Assembly: GCA_031291305.1 (NCBI GenBank)
Contig: JARLJH010000001.1
Coordinates: forward strand, 1 to 51,158
From: Rhodoferax sp.
GTDB lineage: Bacteria; Pseudomonadota; Gammaproteobacteria; Burkholderiales; Burkholderiaceae_C
Length of the DNA: 51,158 nt
Reading direction: 5' to 3'
The notes below the pieces were generated by a model, which was not told the origin of the DNA, did no database searches, and saw only the letters and a list, made by a program, of their open reading frames with translations. A program made the position numbers and the translations under genes. Positions 8,390-16,146 of the stretch are shown here, piece by piece; position 1 is the first letter of the stretch; each line of letters opens with the position of its first letter.

Positions 8390-8413
8390 GGCGGATCACG
8401 TCGATGATCCGCC
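8390..8413 (-). terminator. Intercistronic hairpin between livK and livH
   Basis: A perfect 9-base inverted repeat (GGCGGATCA / TGATCCGCC) encloses a 6-base loop in the 61-base gap after livK. No T-run follows, so it is more likely a partial terminator or an mRNA 3'-end stabiliser that raises the binding-protein level above that of the permease. Confidence 0.6.
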
Positions 8414-8438
8414 GCTGGCTAAAGTTGGGTTGAAAAAC

Positions 8439-9563
8439 TTACTTCATCAAGACAAATTTGCCATCCTGAACTTGCAGGCGCGACAGGCTTTTGGACGGCT
8501 CACGGGTCTTGGCATCAAACGTGGTGACGCCGGTGACACCAGGGAAGTCTTTGGTAGCTGCCAGCGCATCACGCACCTTGGCGCGGGTGGCATTGGCACC
8601 GCCAGCGGTGACGATGGCATTGAGCACAATATTGGTCGCGTCGTACGCCTGGGCGGCGAACATCTGCGGTTTGCTGCCGTAGCGCGCCTCATAGCTCTTC
8701 ACATAGGCCTGAACGCGAGGATCACTGCTCTCGGCAACGAAGGTGGTTTGCAGGTACAAGCCATTGGCCACTGGTCCAGCCAAGTCGATGAGCTTCTTCT
8801 CGTAAAGCGAGGACGAGCCATAGACAGGCTGCTTGAGGCCCATCTGCGTCTTCTGTTGCAGGAAAGCGGCACCGTCTTCATAGAAAGCGCCGATGTAAAT
8901 GGCATCGGGCTTGTTGCGGGCGATCTTGGTCAGGATGGCCCGGAAGTCACGCGTGCCGGGGTTGAAATACTCGGTGTTGGTGACCTCACCACCGCTGGCC
9001 TTGATGCCGTCAACAAAGTTGGTCAGCGCAGAAATTCCCCAGTCATTTTGGATGGCCACTGCGGCAACCCTCTTCACGCCGTTGGCGGCGGCCCACTTGG
9101 CGAGCAGCGGGCCTTCTTGCGCCTGAGTCTGAATATTGCGGAACTGATACTCACTGATTTTCAGAAAATCCGGGTGTGATGCCGTTTGCGAGATTTGCGG
9201 CAGCTTGGTCTGGGCATAAACCTGCGCAGCGGCCATCGACACGGTCGAGCTGAAATCACCGATGGCGGCGACGATGCTTGGATCGTCTGAGAACTTGCGC
9301 GCGATGGACACGCCCTCTTTCGCATCACCTTTGCTGTCTTCAAACTTGAGTTCGATGGTCACCCCAGGCAGGCGAGCGGACTTGTTGAACTCATCGACGG
9401 CGAGCGTCGCCGAGTTCTTGAAGAGGATTCCGTACTGGGCGTATTCTCCAGTCAGAGGTGCGTGGTAGCCGATGGCAACCGTTGCATTTCCTGCGTTGGC
9501 ACTGCAGGCCAACACGCCAAGGCAGATCGTTGCCAACAGCGTTCCGTACTTCTTGATCCTCAT
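8439..9563 (-). CDS. livK: Periplasmic amino-acid/amide-binding protein (LivK/LivJ type)
   Basis: A 374-residue solute-binding protein of the Leu/Ile/Val-binding family. A signal peptide of about 24 residues ends in ACSANA, so the protein is periplasmic. The mature part begins with the typical AIGYHAPLTGEYAQYG segment and has the two-lobed receptor pattern (IGDFSSTVSMAAAQVY, later AAQAYDATNIVLNAI). It delivers the substrate to LivHM. The ATG at 9563 directly precedes the signal peptide, whereas the frame upstream to 9641 is not protein-like. First gene of the liv operon, behind a sigma-54-type promoter. The ligand cannot be read from the sequence. Confidence 0.93.
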   Translation of the reverse strand: MRIKKYGTLLATICLGVLACSANAGNATVAIGYHAPLTGEYAQYGILFKNSATLAVDEFNKSARLPGVTIELKFEDSKGDAKEGVSIARKFSDDPSIVAAIGDFSSTVSMAAAQVYAQTKLPQISQTASHPDFLKISEYQFRNIQTQAQEGPLLAKWAAANGVKRVAAVAIQNDWGISALTNFVDGIKASGGEVTNTEYFNPGTRDFRAILTKIARNKPDAIYIGAFYEDGAAFLQQKTQMGLKQPVYGSSSLYEKKLIDLAGPVANGLYLQTTFVAESSDPRVQAYVKSYEARYGSKPQMFAAQAYDATNIVLNAIVTAGGANATRAKVRDALAATKDFPGVTGVTTFDAKTREPSKSLSRLQVQDGKFVLMK

Positions 9564-9637
9564 GATTCCTTGTTCCTTCTGAAAAATCGGCAATAGCGTT
9601 GATGGGGGACACGCGGGGTCGCGCCATGAGCTATTGC

Positions 9638-9652
9638 GCAAGTTCCAGACCA
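9638..9652 (-). promoter_or_regulatory. Sigma-54 (-24/-12) promoter of the liv operon
   Basis: The minus strand reads TGG-N9-TGC with the core TGGTCTGGAACTTGC. GG at 9651-9650 and GC at 9639-9638 are 12 bases apart, and TTGC matches the -12 element fully. Transcription would start about 60 bases upstream of the livK start codon. A sigma-54 activator is encoded at the other end of the operon. Confidence 0.6.
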
Positions 9653-9798
9653 GCCCTATCGGTCAAACGCATCAGTTGCAGCCGACAGTTCCCCGCTAGC
9701 GGCCGCGTGGCAATGAAAATCGCCTTTTCTCCTATGAAGGACTGCCGTTTGAATAGACGCCAGGCATTGGAAAAAAGCTGGGAACGTCTGGCCTGAAA

Positions 9799-9855
9799 TT
9801 CTCAAATTCGCATTCAGAATTTCTCAATTTCTGCAAAACTTTCTCAGATTGAGAA
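9799..9855. repeat. Phased TTCTCA repeats upstream of the liv promoter
   Basis: TTCTCA occurs at 9799, 9821 and 9841, steps of 22 and 20 bases (about two helical turns). The last copy forms a perfect palindrome, TTCTCA-GAT-TGAGAA (9841-9855). The array lies about 150-200 bases upstream of the -24/-12 element, the usual place for sigma-54 activator sites. It could equally serve the divergent diguanylate cyclase gene. The 464-base gap 9564-10027 holds no gene. Confidence 0.5.
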
Positions 9856-10027
9856 GGATGTTCGCCCCGCGGGGGTATCGTGGCTAGAGACTCGGTGCGA
9901 TGGCGGTGTTCCCACCATTGGAAAGCAAGTCTTTTGAAAGGCAACAGCAATTGTTGGTCGTGCACAGGATAATCCGTGCTGGATTTGTTTGTATGCGTGT
10001 TCCCTATTTTTGACTCTCCAGGACTCA

Positions 10028-11311
10028 ATGTCTCTTTTTCTGCTCAGCGACGCGCCCATCCCCGCCCCGTTGCGTCCCTGGGTGCGGCATCGCCACGGCG
10101 TGCGGCTGTCAAAGGCATCCATCCCTAGTCAACTGGAGACCTGGTTCAATGAGCCAGATGCAACGCATTGCTGGCTGGTCGACGGCAGCACACCCGAACA
10201 ATGGCACGCTTGCGTTCAGACTTTACGTGATGCGGGCTGGCTTGAAGAGTTGCCTTGGGCACTCTGGTTGCCCGATCCCGATACCCGGGTGAACAACGAG
10301 TCCAAAGCGTGGGAACAAGGCGCGGTGGAGGTATTTGATGCCGGGCAAGGGGCGGCTCTGGCACATTGCATGGAGTCCTTGCTGCAACGGCTGCGCTCAC
10401 CGCATGGGCAAACGGCGCAGTTGCGTCTGCGGCACGCCGAGCAGATGGCCTGGCGCGCCAGTCTGGACAACATTCCGGCACCGATCTTTGTCAAGAACGC
10501 CGCCGGGGCGTACACCATGGTCAACCAGGCTTTTGTCGACTTCCTCGGTTTGCCAAGGGAACGGATCATTGGCAAGACGGTACATGACGTTGCACCACCT
10601 GAGTTGGCTCGCATCTACGAAGAGGCGGATAGAAGCCTGCTGGCGACGGGCACCCGTCAAATCTACGACACGCGGGTGCGCTGGGCCGACGGCAGCTTGC
10701 GCGACGTCACCTTTTACAAGGCCGTCTTCCATGATGCCACGGGGGCACCGATGGGACAGGCCGGGGCTATTTTTGACGTCACAGACAACAAGCGCATGGA
10801 AAGAAGCTTGCGCACTCTGGCTGAGACGGATGCCTTGACCGGCTTGCTGAACCGACGCAGCTTCATCGAACAGGCCGAGCACCGATTGCTTGAGGCACGC
10901 GCCACACAGGACCCGGTCACCGTGATGCTGTTTGACTTGGACTGCTTCAAACAAATCAATGATCAGCAAGGGCACGCCGTTGGTGACGCCGTGCTGCGCC
11001 ATATCAGCCAACTGATCGGCCAGCAACTACGCGCGGGTGATTTGTTGGCGCGTATTGGTGGCGACGAATTCGCCATCATGCTCAGCGGTGCGCAAGACGG
11101 CCAGGTGGTCGCGCAACGCTTGCCACGTGTGGCTGCATCCAGCCCGTTGGGTGATGAGTTTGGGGGGGTGCGTTGCACCATCAGCCTGGGTGCAGCGGTG
11201 ATTCAACCGGCGCAGCACAGTTTGGACGAATTGCTGGCCTTGGCAGACCGGGCGTTGTACCAAGCCAAGAAGCAGGGCCGCAACGTCGGTTTGCTGCATG
11301 ACCACCGATAG
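10028..11311 (+). CDS. PAS-GGDEF diguanylate cyclase
   Basis: A 427-residue protein predicted to make cyclic di-GMP. It has an N-terminal region of about 130 residues without a recognised fold, a PAS domain (about 145-265, with NIPAPIFVKNAAGAYTMVNQA), and a GGDEF domain with an intact GGDEF active motif. An RxxD product-inhibition site (RAGD) lies exactly five residues before GGDEF, so feedback inhibition is likely. No EAL domain and no membrane segments are visible, so it is probably cytoplasmic. The ATG at 10028 is preferred over an in-frame TTG at 9989. It diverges from the liv operon. The signal for the PAS domain is unknown. Confidence 0.9.
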   Translation: MSLFLLSDAPIPAPLRPWVRHRHGVRLSKASIPSQLETWFNEPDATHCWLVDGSTPEQWHACVQTLRDAGWLEELPWALWLPDPDTRVNNESKAWEQGAVEVFDAGQGAALAHCMESLLQRLRSPHGQTAQLRLRHAEQMAWRASLDNIPAPIFVKNAAGAYTMVNQAFVDFLGLPRERIIGKTVHDVAPPELARIYEEADRSLLATGTRQIYDTRVRWADGSLRDVTFYKAVFHDATGAPMGQAGAIFDVTDNKRMERSLRTLAETDALTGLLNRRSFIEQAEHRLLEARATQDPVTVMLFDLDCFKQINDQQGHAVGDAVLRHISQLIGQQLRAGDLLARIGGDEFAIMLSGAQDGQVVAQRLPRVAASSPLGDEFGGVRCTISLGAAVIQPAQHSLDELLALADRALYQAKKQGRNVGLLHDHR

Positions 11312-11416
11312 GCTTGCGTCAAATTGCCCGGCTGGCACGCAACCGAGTCCCGGCCTTCTGCCTAAGCAGTTAGCGCCCTTGGGCCAGCGTCTAGCGCAAC
11401 GAACGGCGGCGAAAGC

Positions 11417-11638
11417 CTACTTCCTTGAATAGGTCAGCTTTTTCTTGCCACCATCGCAGCGGCCAATCACCTTGGCCTCGCCCACCTTGTCGCTGTCGAC
11501 AACTTCCAGCGTGTAGCCCTTGACACCCTTGCCATCGAGTTTGGTGGCCACGGTCGTTTTGAGTTCGTCACACGTTGTGGCGGCGTGGGCTTGGCCGATG
11601 CAAGCCAATAAAACAATAAGTAGTGCGGTGAGTTTCAT
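11417..11638 (-). CDS. Small secreted DUF1161-family protein
   Basis: A 73-residue protein with a signal peptide ending in GQAHA, followed by the DUF1161 pattern: TCDELKTTVATKLDGKGV, a TLEVV strand, RCDGGKKKLTY. The two cysteines could form a disulfide. Periplasmic, function unknown. The ATG at 11638 has the ribosome-binding site ggagga; the frame upstream to 11668 is not needed. A monocistronic gene between the cyclase and the qorR/qorB-like pair. Confidence 0.82.
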   Translation of the reverse strand: MKLTALLIVLLACIGQAHAATTCDELKTTVATKLDGKGVKGYTLEVVDSDKVGEAKVIGRCDGGKKKLTYSRK

Positions 11639-11817
11639 AGGGCTTCCTCCAGTTAAAAGAGTGCTCACTCTACCCGAAAGAGTAACCGTTGTAACGCTGC
11701 ATCAAAAGGCCTACCAGATTTGACAACAGGGAAACAAAATACTATCAACCACATAGCATCATGCTCCCGAATCAACTGGGCTAGGCACCAAAAACGCTCA
11801 TAACCTTTGATACACCT

Positions 11818-12204
11818 TCACAAGGCCTCATGCCGAGGTGGTGGCACATAAGTAGCGCGGGCTTCGCGCACGTTTTGGTGGTTTTGCTCTGCCCACTGCA
11901 GCAGGCCGCGCATCGGCATCAGAAAAGACTCTCCAAGCGCGCTCAAGGCGTAGTCCACGCGCGGCGGCACAGTAGCATGCGCCGTGCGCAGCACCAGGCC
12001 GTCTTGCTCCAGGCGGCGCAGGGTTTGCGACAGCATGCGCTGCGAAATATCGCCAATGGTGGTTTTGAGCACGCTGAAGCGCAGGGTCTGGTGGTCGCTG
12101 AGCGTGAACAGCACCAGCATGCTCCACCGGTCGCCCATGCGTTCAAGCACGTCGCGGATCGGGCAGCGCTCGGCCCACTCTACTTTTGACTTGTGTACGG
12201 CCAT
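11818..12204 (-). CDS. HxlR-family regulator (QorR/YtfH-like)
   Basis: A 128-residue winged-helix regulator of the HxlR/DUF24 type, with CPIRDVLERMGDRWSMLVLF and the helix-turn-helix around ISQRMLSQTLRRLEQDGLV. The single cysteine in the RCP motif near residue 14 is the redox-active residue that senses quinones or aldehydes in characterised relatives. It diverges from an NmrA-type quinone oxidoreductase, exactly like ytfH/ytfG in enterics and qorR/qorB elsewhere, so it most likely represses that gene until quinone stress. Confidence 0.88.
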   Translation of the reverse strand: MAVHKSKVEWAERCPIRDVLERMGDRWSMLVLFTLSDHQTLRFSVLKTTIGDISQRMLSQTLRRLEQDGLVLRTAHATVPPRVDYALSALGESFLMPMRGLLQWAEQNHQNVREARATYVPPPRHEAL

Positions 12205-12244
12205 GGGTTGTCCTTTGCAACGGGGTAATCATCCGGGTCTGAAC

Positions 12245-12355
12245 GGTTACTAAAAGGTAACCAGGTGACTTTCAAAACCCTTCTTGTTTTTTGATTCACG
12301 GTCAGTACCATACCATTAGCAACGAACAAAGTGAATATTAGTATTGAATAAATAC
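12245..12355. promoter_or_regulatory. Candidate operators between the qorR- and qorB-like genes
   Basis: The gap holds GGTTAC-N6-GTAACC (12245-12262, perfect 6-base arms) and GTATT-N5-AATAC (12341-12355). HxlR dimers bind such short inverted repeats. The first lies close to the regulator start and the second 52 bases before the oxidoreductase start. Confidence 0.4.
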
Positions 12356-12406
12356 CAAATAACTGCGCTGCGAATTTTGTTTCACATCAACTCAAAGGAC
12401 TCTCAA

Positions 12407-13300
12407 ATGACTACCACCTTGCTTGTTACCGGCGCCTCAGGACACATGGGCCAACGCGTGATTCACCATTTACTGGAAACGCTGAAAGTGGCCCCGCAAC
12501 GCATCATTGCCACCACCCGCAAGCCCGAAAGCCTCAAGGACCTGGCCGCCAGAGGCGTCACCGTGCGCGCCGCTAACTTTGACGATGCAGCGTCATTGCG
12601 CAGTGCTTTTGCCGGAGCGGATCGCCTGCTGCTCATCAGCACCGATGCGCTGGACCGCCCCGGTCACCGGCTGGAACAGCACCAGGCCGCTGTTGCCGCT
12701 GCAGAGCACGCCGGTGTGGCCCACGTGGTCTACACCTCGATGCCGCTGCCTGAGGATTCCCCCCTGCTGATCGCCCCCGACCATGCAGGAACCGAAAAAG
12801 CACTGGCCAACAGCACGCTCAAGGGCTGGACGATCCTGCGCAACCACTGGTATTTTGAAAACCTGTTCATGTCACTGCCAAGCGCTTTGGCCATGGGGCA
12901 GTGGCACTCCGCCGCGGAGCAAGGCAAGGTAGCCCACATTGCCCGCGATGATTTGGCGCGCGCCGCTGCCACGGCGCTGGCCAGCGATGCCACTGGCAAG
13001 AGCACCTACACCCTCAGCGGTGCAGAGGCGTTCACCACCGAGCAAATGGCTCAGATGGTGTCACAAGCCGTGGGCAAGCCGCTGCAAGTGGTGCATGTGC
13101 CACTGGCTGGGCTGATTCAGGGCATGGTAAGTGCGGGCTTTCCCGAGCCACTGGCGACGGTGTTTGCCTCGTTTGACACCAACACCGCCGCAGGCCGTGT
13201 GGCCGAGGTTACCGGTGACTTCCAGAAACTCACCGGCGTGGCACCCCAGCCGTTTGCCCAGTGGCTGACCGCCAACGCAGCTGCGTTCGTCGCGAAGTAA
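12407..13300 (+). CDS. qorB: NAD(P)-binding NmrA-type quinone oxidoreductase (QorB/YtfG-like)
   Basis: A 297-residue atypical SDR. The N-terminal nucleotide motif VTGASGHMGQRVI is followed by TTRKPESLKDLAARGV and YTSMPLPEDSPL, as in NAD(P)H:quinone oxidoreductase type 2. The family reduces quinones without a flavin. The ATG at 12407 follows aaagga; the frame upstream to 12344 overlaps the control region. It is divergent from its likely HxlR repressor. Nothing unusual beyond that pairing. Confidence 0.87.
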   Translation: MTTTLLVTGASGHMGQRVIHHLLETLKVAPQRIIATTRKPESLKDLAARGVTVRAANFDDAASLRSAFAGADRLLLISTDALDRPGHRLEQHQAAVAAAEHAGVAHVVYTSMPLPEDSPLLIAPDHAGTEKALANSTLKGWTILRNHWYFENLFMSLPSALAMGQWHSAAEQGKVAHIARDDLARAAATALASDATGKSTYTLSGAEAFTTEQMAQMVSQAVGKPLQVVHVPLAGLIQGMVSAGFPEPLATVFASFDTNTAAGRVAEVTGDFQKLTGVAPQPFAQWLTANAAAFVAK

Positions 13301-13585
13301 GGTAAGGCCTGACGGGGTGGCTACTGTGCGTCACTGCCCCGCTTGTCACCCGTGAGCCCGCTGTGCTGTTTGATGCGGCGTTGACAGCATCGCTTTGGCG
13401 CGCAGCATCTTCAGGCAAGCTCTGCTTGGCGTACTTGCACACACCCCGAAGGGCAACAGAATCCGTGCACCGCACCCATTGACAGTCGAAAGGGAAACTC
13501 AACAGACCGGAAACAAATGGTTGACACTTGCAACGTAACATCTAGCTTTACATTGCGGCACGTTGCCAAGGCGCATCGAACGACC
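13301..13585 (+). promoter_or_regulatory. Intergenic region with candidate promoter for the RND operon
   Basis: No gene is visible. A perfect -35 hexamer TTGACA lies at 13521-13526. A poor -10 (tagctt, 13543-13548) follows at 16 bases, giving a plausible promoter about 40 bases upstream of the outer-membrane factor gene. There is no linked regulator and no convincing operator. Confidence 0.3.
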
Positions 13586-15001
13586 ATGCTGTCACCTCTT
13601 TTCTTTTTCGGTCGCTCCGGATTGGCGCTGCTCTGCGTTGCGCTGTCGGGCTGTGCCGCCGTCGGCCCGACCTACCATGCACCGGCCGCCGAACAACTCT
13701 CCGTACCCGACCAATGGCAGGCCGCAGTGCCACACGCGGGTGACACCCAGCAACTGCTGACCTGGTGGAGCCGCCTCAACGACCCCGCGCTGACGCGCCT
13801 GCTGCAGGCCGCCGAGGCCAGCAACCCTTCGCTGCAAAAAGCCAGCGCCAACATCGCCTCGGCCCGGGCCAACACCAGCACGGCGCGTGCCTCCGGCCAG
13901 CCCACACTGACCGGCTCGGCCTCGGCCAGCCGCAACAACACCACCACGGGCAATGCCCAAAGCACCACATCTGGCGGGCTGGACGCAAGTTGGGAGATTG
14001 ACCTGTTCGGCAGCGTGCGGCGTTCCGCCGAGTCCGCCGACGCACTGCTGCAGGCCCGGCAAGCCGATTGGCACGACGCACGCGTCTCGCTGGCCGCCGA
14101 AGTGGCCACCGACTACATCACCTACCGCGCCTGCCAGCTGACCCTGCTGTCCACCCAAGCGGATGCCCGCTCCAGCCAGACCACGGCCAACGTCACCCGG
14201 CGCTCGATGCAAGCTGGCATGACCTCGCGCGCCGATGCCTACCTGGCCGATGCCAGCGCCGCCAGCGCGTCCGCCAATGCCATCGCCCAGCAGGCAGAGT
14301 GCGATGTCACCGTCAAAGCACTGGTTGCGCTAACCGGCATGACTGAACCCACACTGCGCCAGCAGCTGAACGGCCAGCCCACGCAAGCTCCAAAATTGCC
14401 TGCTCTGACTGCCTTGCATGTCAGCAACCTGCCGGTCAACCTGCTCAGCCAGCGCCCCGACCTGGTGTCGGCCGAGCGCGCACTGGCCGCAGCCAGCGCT
14501 CAGATTGGCGTGGCCGAGGCCGACCGCTATCCACGCCTGTCGCTGCAGGGTTCGCTGTCGGCTACGCGTGCTGCCGGCGTCAACACCACACCCTGGTCCT
14601 TCGGCCCCAGTCTGTCGCTGCCACTACTGAACGGTGGTGCCAAGCGCGCCGCGGTCGACAGTGCCCAGGCCGCCTATGACCTGGCGCTGGCCAGCTACCG
14701 GCAGGCGGTACGCACCGCGGTGCAGGAGGTCGAGCAAAACCTGGTTCGGCAAAACAGCGCCGAACTCCGCACCGCCGATGTGCAGCGCAGCGCCGCGGCC
14801 TACCGCAACTATGCCAACGCCGTAGAAACCAATTGGCGCGCGGGTGGCGACAGCCTGCTGAACCTCGAACTCGCCCGGCGCAACGCCATTGCCGCCGAGC
14901 AGACCCTCATCACCGTGCAGCGCGACCAACTGCTGTACGGCATAGCCTTGTACAAAGCCGTGGGCGGCGGCTGGACCGTATCGACAGGAGACACGCCATG
15001 A
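13586..15001 (+). CDS. RND efflux outer-membrane factor lipoprotein (OprM/NodT family)
   Basis: About 471 residues. The N-terminus is a lipoprotein signal with lipobox LSGC (Cys23), followed by VGPTYH, typical of OprM-type channels. Two long repeated coiled-coil regions (for example SLQKASANIASARAN and AERALAAASAQIGVAEADRYPRLSL) match the two halves of the TolC fold. It forms the outer-membrane exit duct for the adaptor and pump encoded next. Start at 13586 because it opens directly on the signal sequence. It overlaps the adaptor gene as ATGA. First gene of a three-gene operon. Confidence 0.92.
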   Translation: MLSPLFFFGRSGLALLCVALSGCAAVGPTYHAPAAEQLSVPDQWQAAVPHAGDTQQLLTWWSRLNDPALTRLLQAAEASNPSLQKASANIASARANTSTARASGQPTLTGSASASRNNTTTGNAQSTTSGGLDASWEIDLFGSVRRSAESADALLQARQADWHDARVSLAAEVATDYITYRACQLTLLSTQADARSSQTTANVTRRSMQAGMTSRADAYLADASAASASANAIAQQAECDVTVKALVALTGMTEPTLRQQLNGQPTQAPKLPALTALHVSNLPVNLLSQRPDLVSAERALAAASAQIGVAEADRYPRLSLQGSLSATRAAGVNTTPWSFGPSLSLPLLNGGAKRAAVDSAQAAYDLALASYRQAVRTAVQEVEQNLVRQNSAELRTADVQRSAAAYRNYANAVETNWRAGGDSLLNLELARRNAIAAEQTLITVQRDQLLYGIALYKAVGGGWTVSTGDTP

Positions 15002-16146
15002 CATTCACACCCAAACTCACCCGCCCCCGCCTTCTCACCGTGGCAGCCATCGTCTTGCTGCTGGCCGGCGGTGCCTGGCTGCTGAAATCGCGCGCCGCGC
15101 CTGCCGCCGCCGTAGCACCGACGACCAACGCCGGCCTGTCGGTCAGCGCTGTGCAGCCACAGCAGGCCATTTGGGGGCGCAGTCTGCAGCTATCGGGCGG
15201 CCTGTTTGCCTGGCAAACCGCCACCATCGCCAGCGAAGAAGCTGGCCTGCGCCTGACCGAGGTGCTGGTCGATGTGGGCAGCGTGGTCAAGCGCGGCCAG
15301 TTGCTGGCCCGATTGACCGACAACACCATCCTGGCCGACCTGCGCGCGCAAGATGCCGCCGTGGCCCAGGCCCGCGCCAAGCTGACCCAGGCCAAAGCCG
15401 AGGCGGACCGTAGCCGCGCCGTCAAGGACAGCGGTGCCTTGTCGGAGCAACAGGTCACCTCGTATGTGATTGCCGAGCAGACCGCCCAAGCCAGCCTGGA
15501 CTCCGCCATAGCAACCCTGGAAGCGCAGCGCATCAAACTAACCCACACCCGCATCCTGGCAGTGGACGATGGCATCATCTCCAGCCGCAGCGCCACCTTG
15601 GGCAATGTGGTGGCCTCGGGCACCGAGCTGTTCCAGTTGGTGCGCCAACGCCGTGTCGAATGGCGCGCCGAGATCACCGGCAAGCAGTTGAGTGCGCTCA
15701 AGCCCGGCCAGACCGCCAAGATTACCCTGCCCGACGGCCAGCAGGTCAGCGGCCGCTTGCGCCTGATCGGCCCGACGCTGGACAGCAACACCCGCAACGG
15801 CCTGGCTTACATCGACCTGCCGATAGGTAGTGCCGCCAGACCCGGCATGTATGTGCGAGGCGAAATCGATACCGGCCAGGCGCTGGCACTCACCGTGCCC
15901 AGCAGCGCCGTGGTGCAGCGCGACGGCAACAGCTATGTGTTCGAGAAAGACGGTGCCACCAAAGTCGCCCAGCGTCAGGTGCAGACCGGGCGCCGCCAGG
16001 GTGATCTGGTGGAGATCACCAGCGGCATCACCGCACAAGCCCAACTGGTGCGTAGCGGCGGCGCCTTCCTGAAAGACGGCGACCCGGTGCAGTGGACCCG
16101 CGCGAGCGACAGCGCCAATACCAAGGCGAACAAGGCGGCTCCATGA
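14998..16146 (+). CDS. RND efflux periplasmic adaptor (HlyD/AcrA family)
   Basis: A 382-residue membrane-fusion protein. It has an N-terminal membrane anchor (about 11-25), a lipoyl-like segment (SEEAGLRLTEVLVDVGSVVKRGQLLARL), a central alpha-hairpin (LRAQDAAVAQARAKLTQAKAEA), the second half-lipoyl motif and a beta-barrel. It links the inner-membrane pump to the outer-membrane channel. Start 14998 overlaps the previous stop, and the upstream part of the open frame is a shadow of that gene. It overlaps the pump gene by ATGA. Substrates unknown. Confidence 0.92.
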   Translation: MTFTPKLTRPRLLTVAAIVLLLAGGAWLLKSRAAPAAAVAPTTNAGLSVSAVQPQQAIWGRSLQLSGGLFAWQTATIASEEAGLRLTEVLVDVGSVVKRGQLLARLTDNTILADLRAQDAAVAQARAKLTQAKAEADRSRAVKDSGALSEQQVTSYVIAEQTAQASLDSAIATLEAQRIKLTHTRILAVDDGIISSRSATLGNVVASGTELFQLVRQRRVEWRAEITGKQLSALKPGQTAKITLPDGQQVSGRLRLIGPTLDSNTRNGLAYIDLPIGSAARPGMYVRGEIDTGQALALTVPSSAVVQRDGNSYVFEKDGATKVAQRQVQTGRRQGDLVEITSGITAQAQLVRSGGAFLKDGDPVQWTRASDSANTKANKAAP

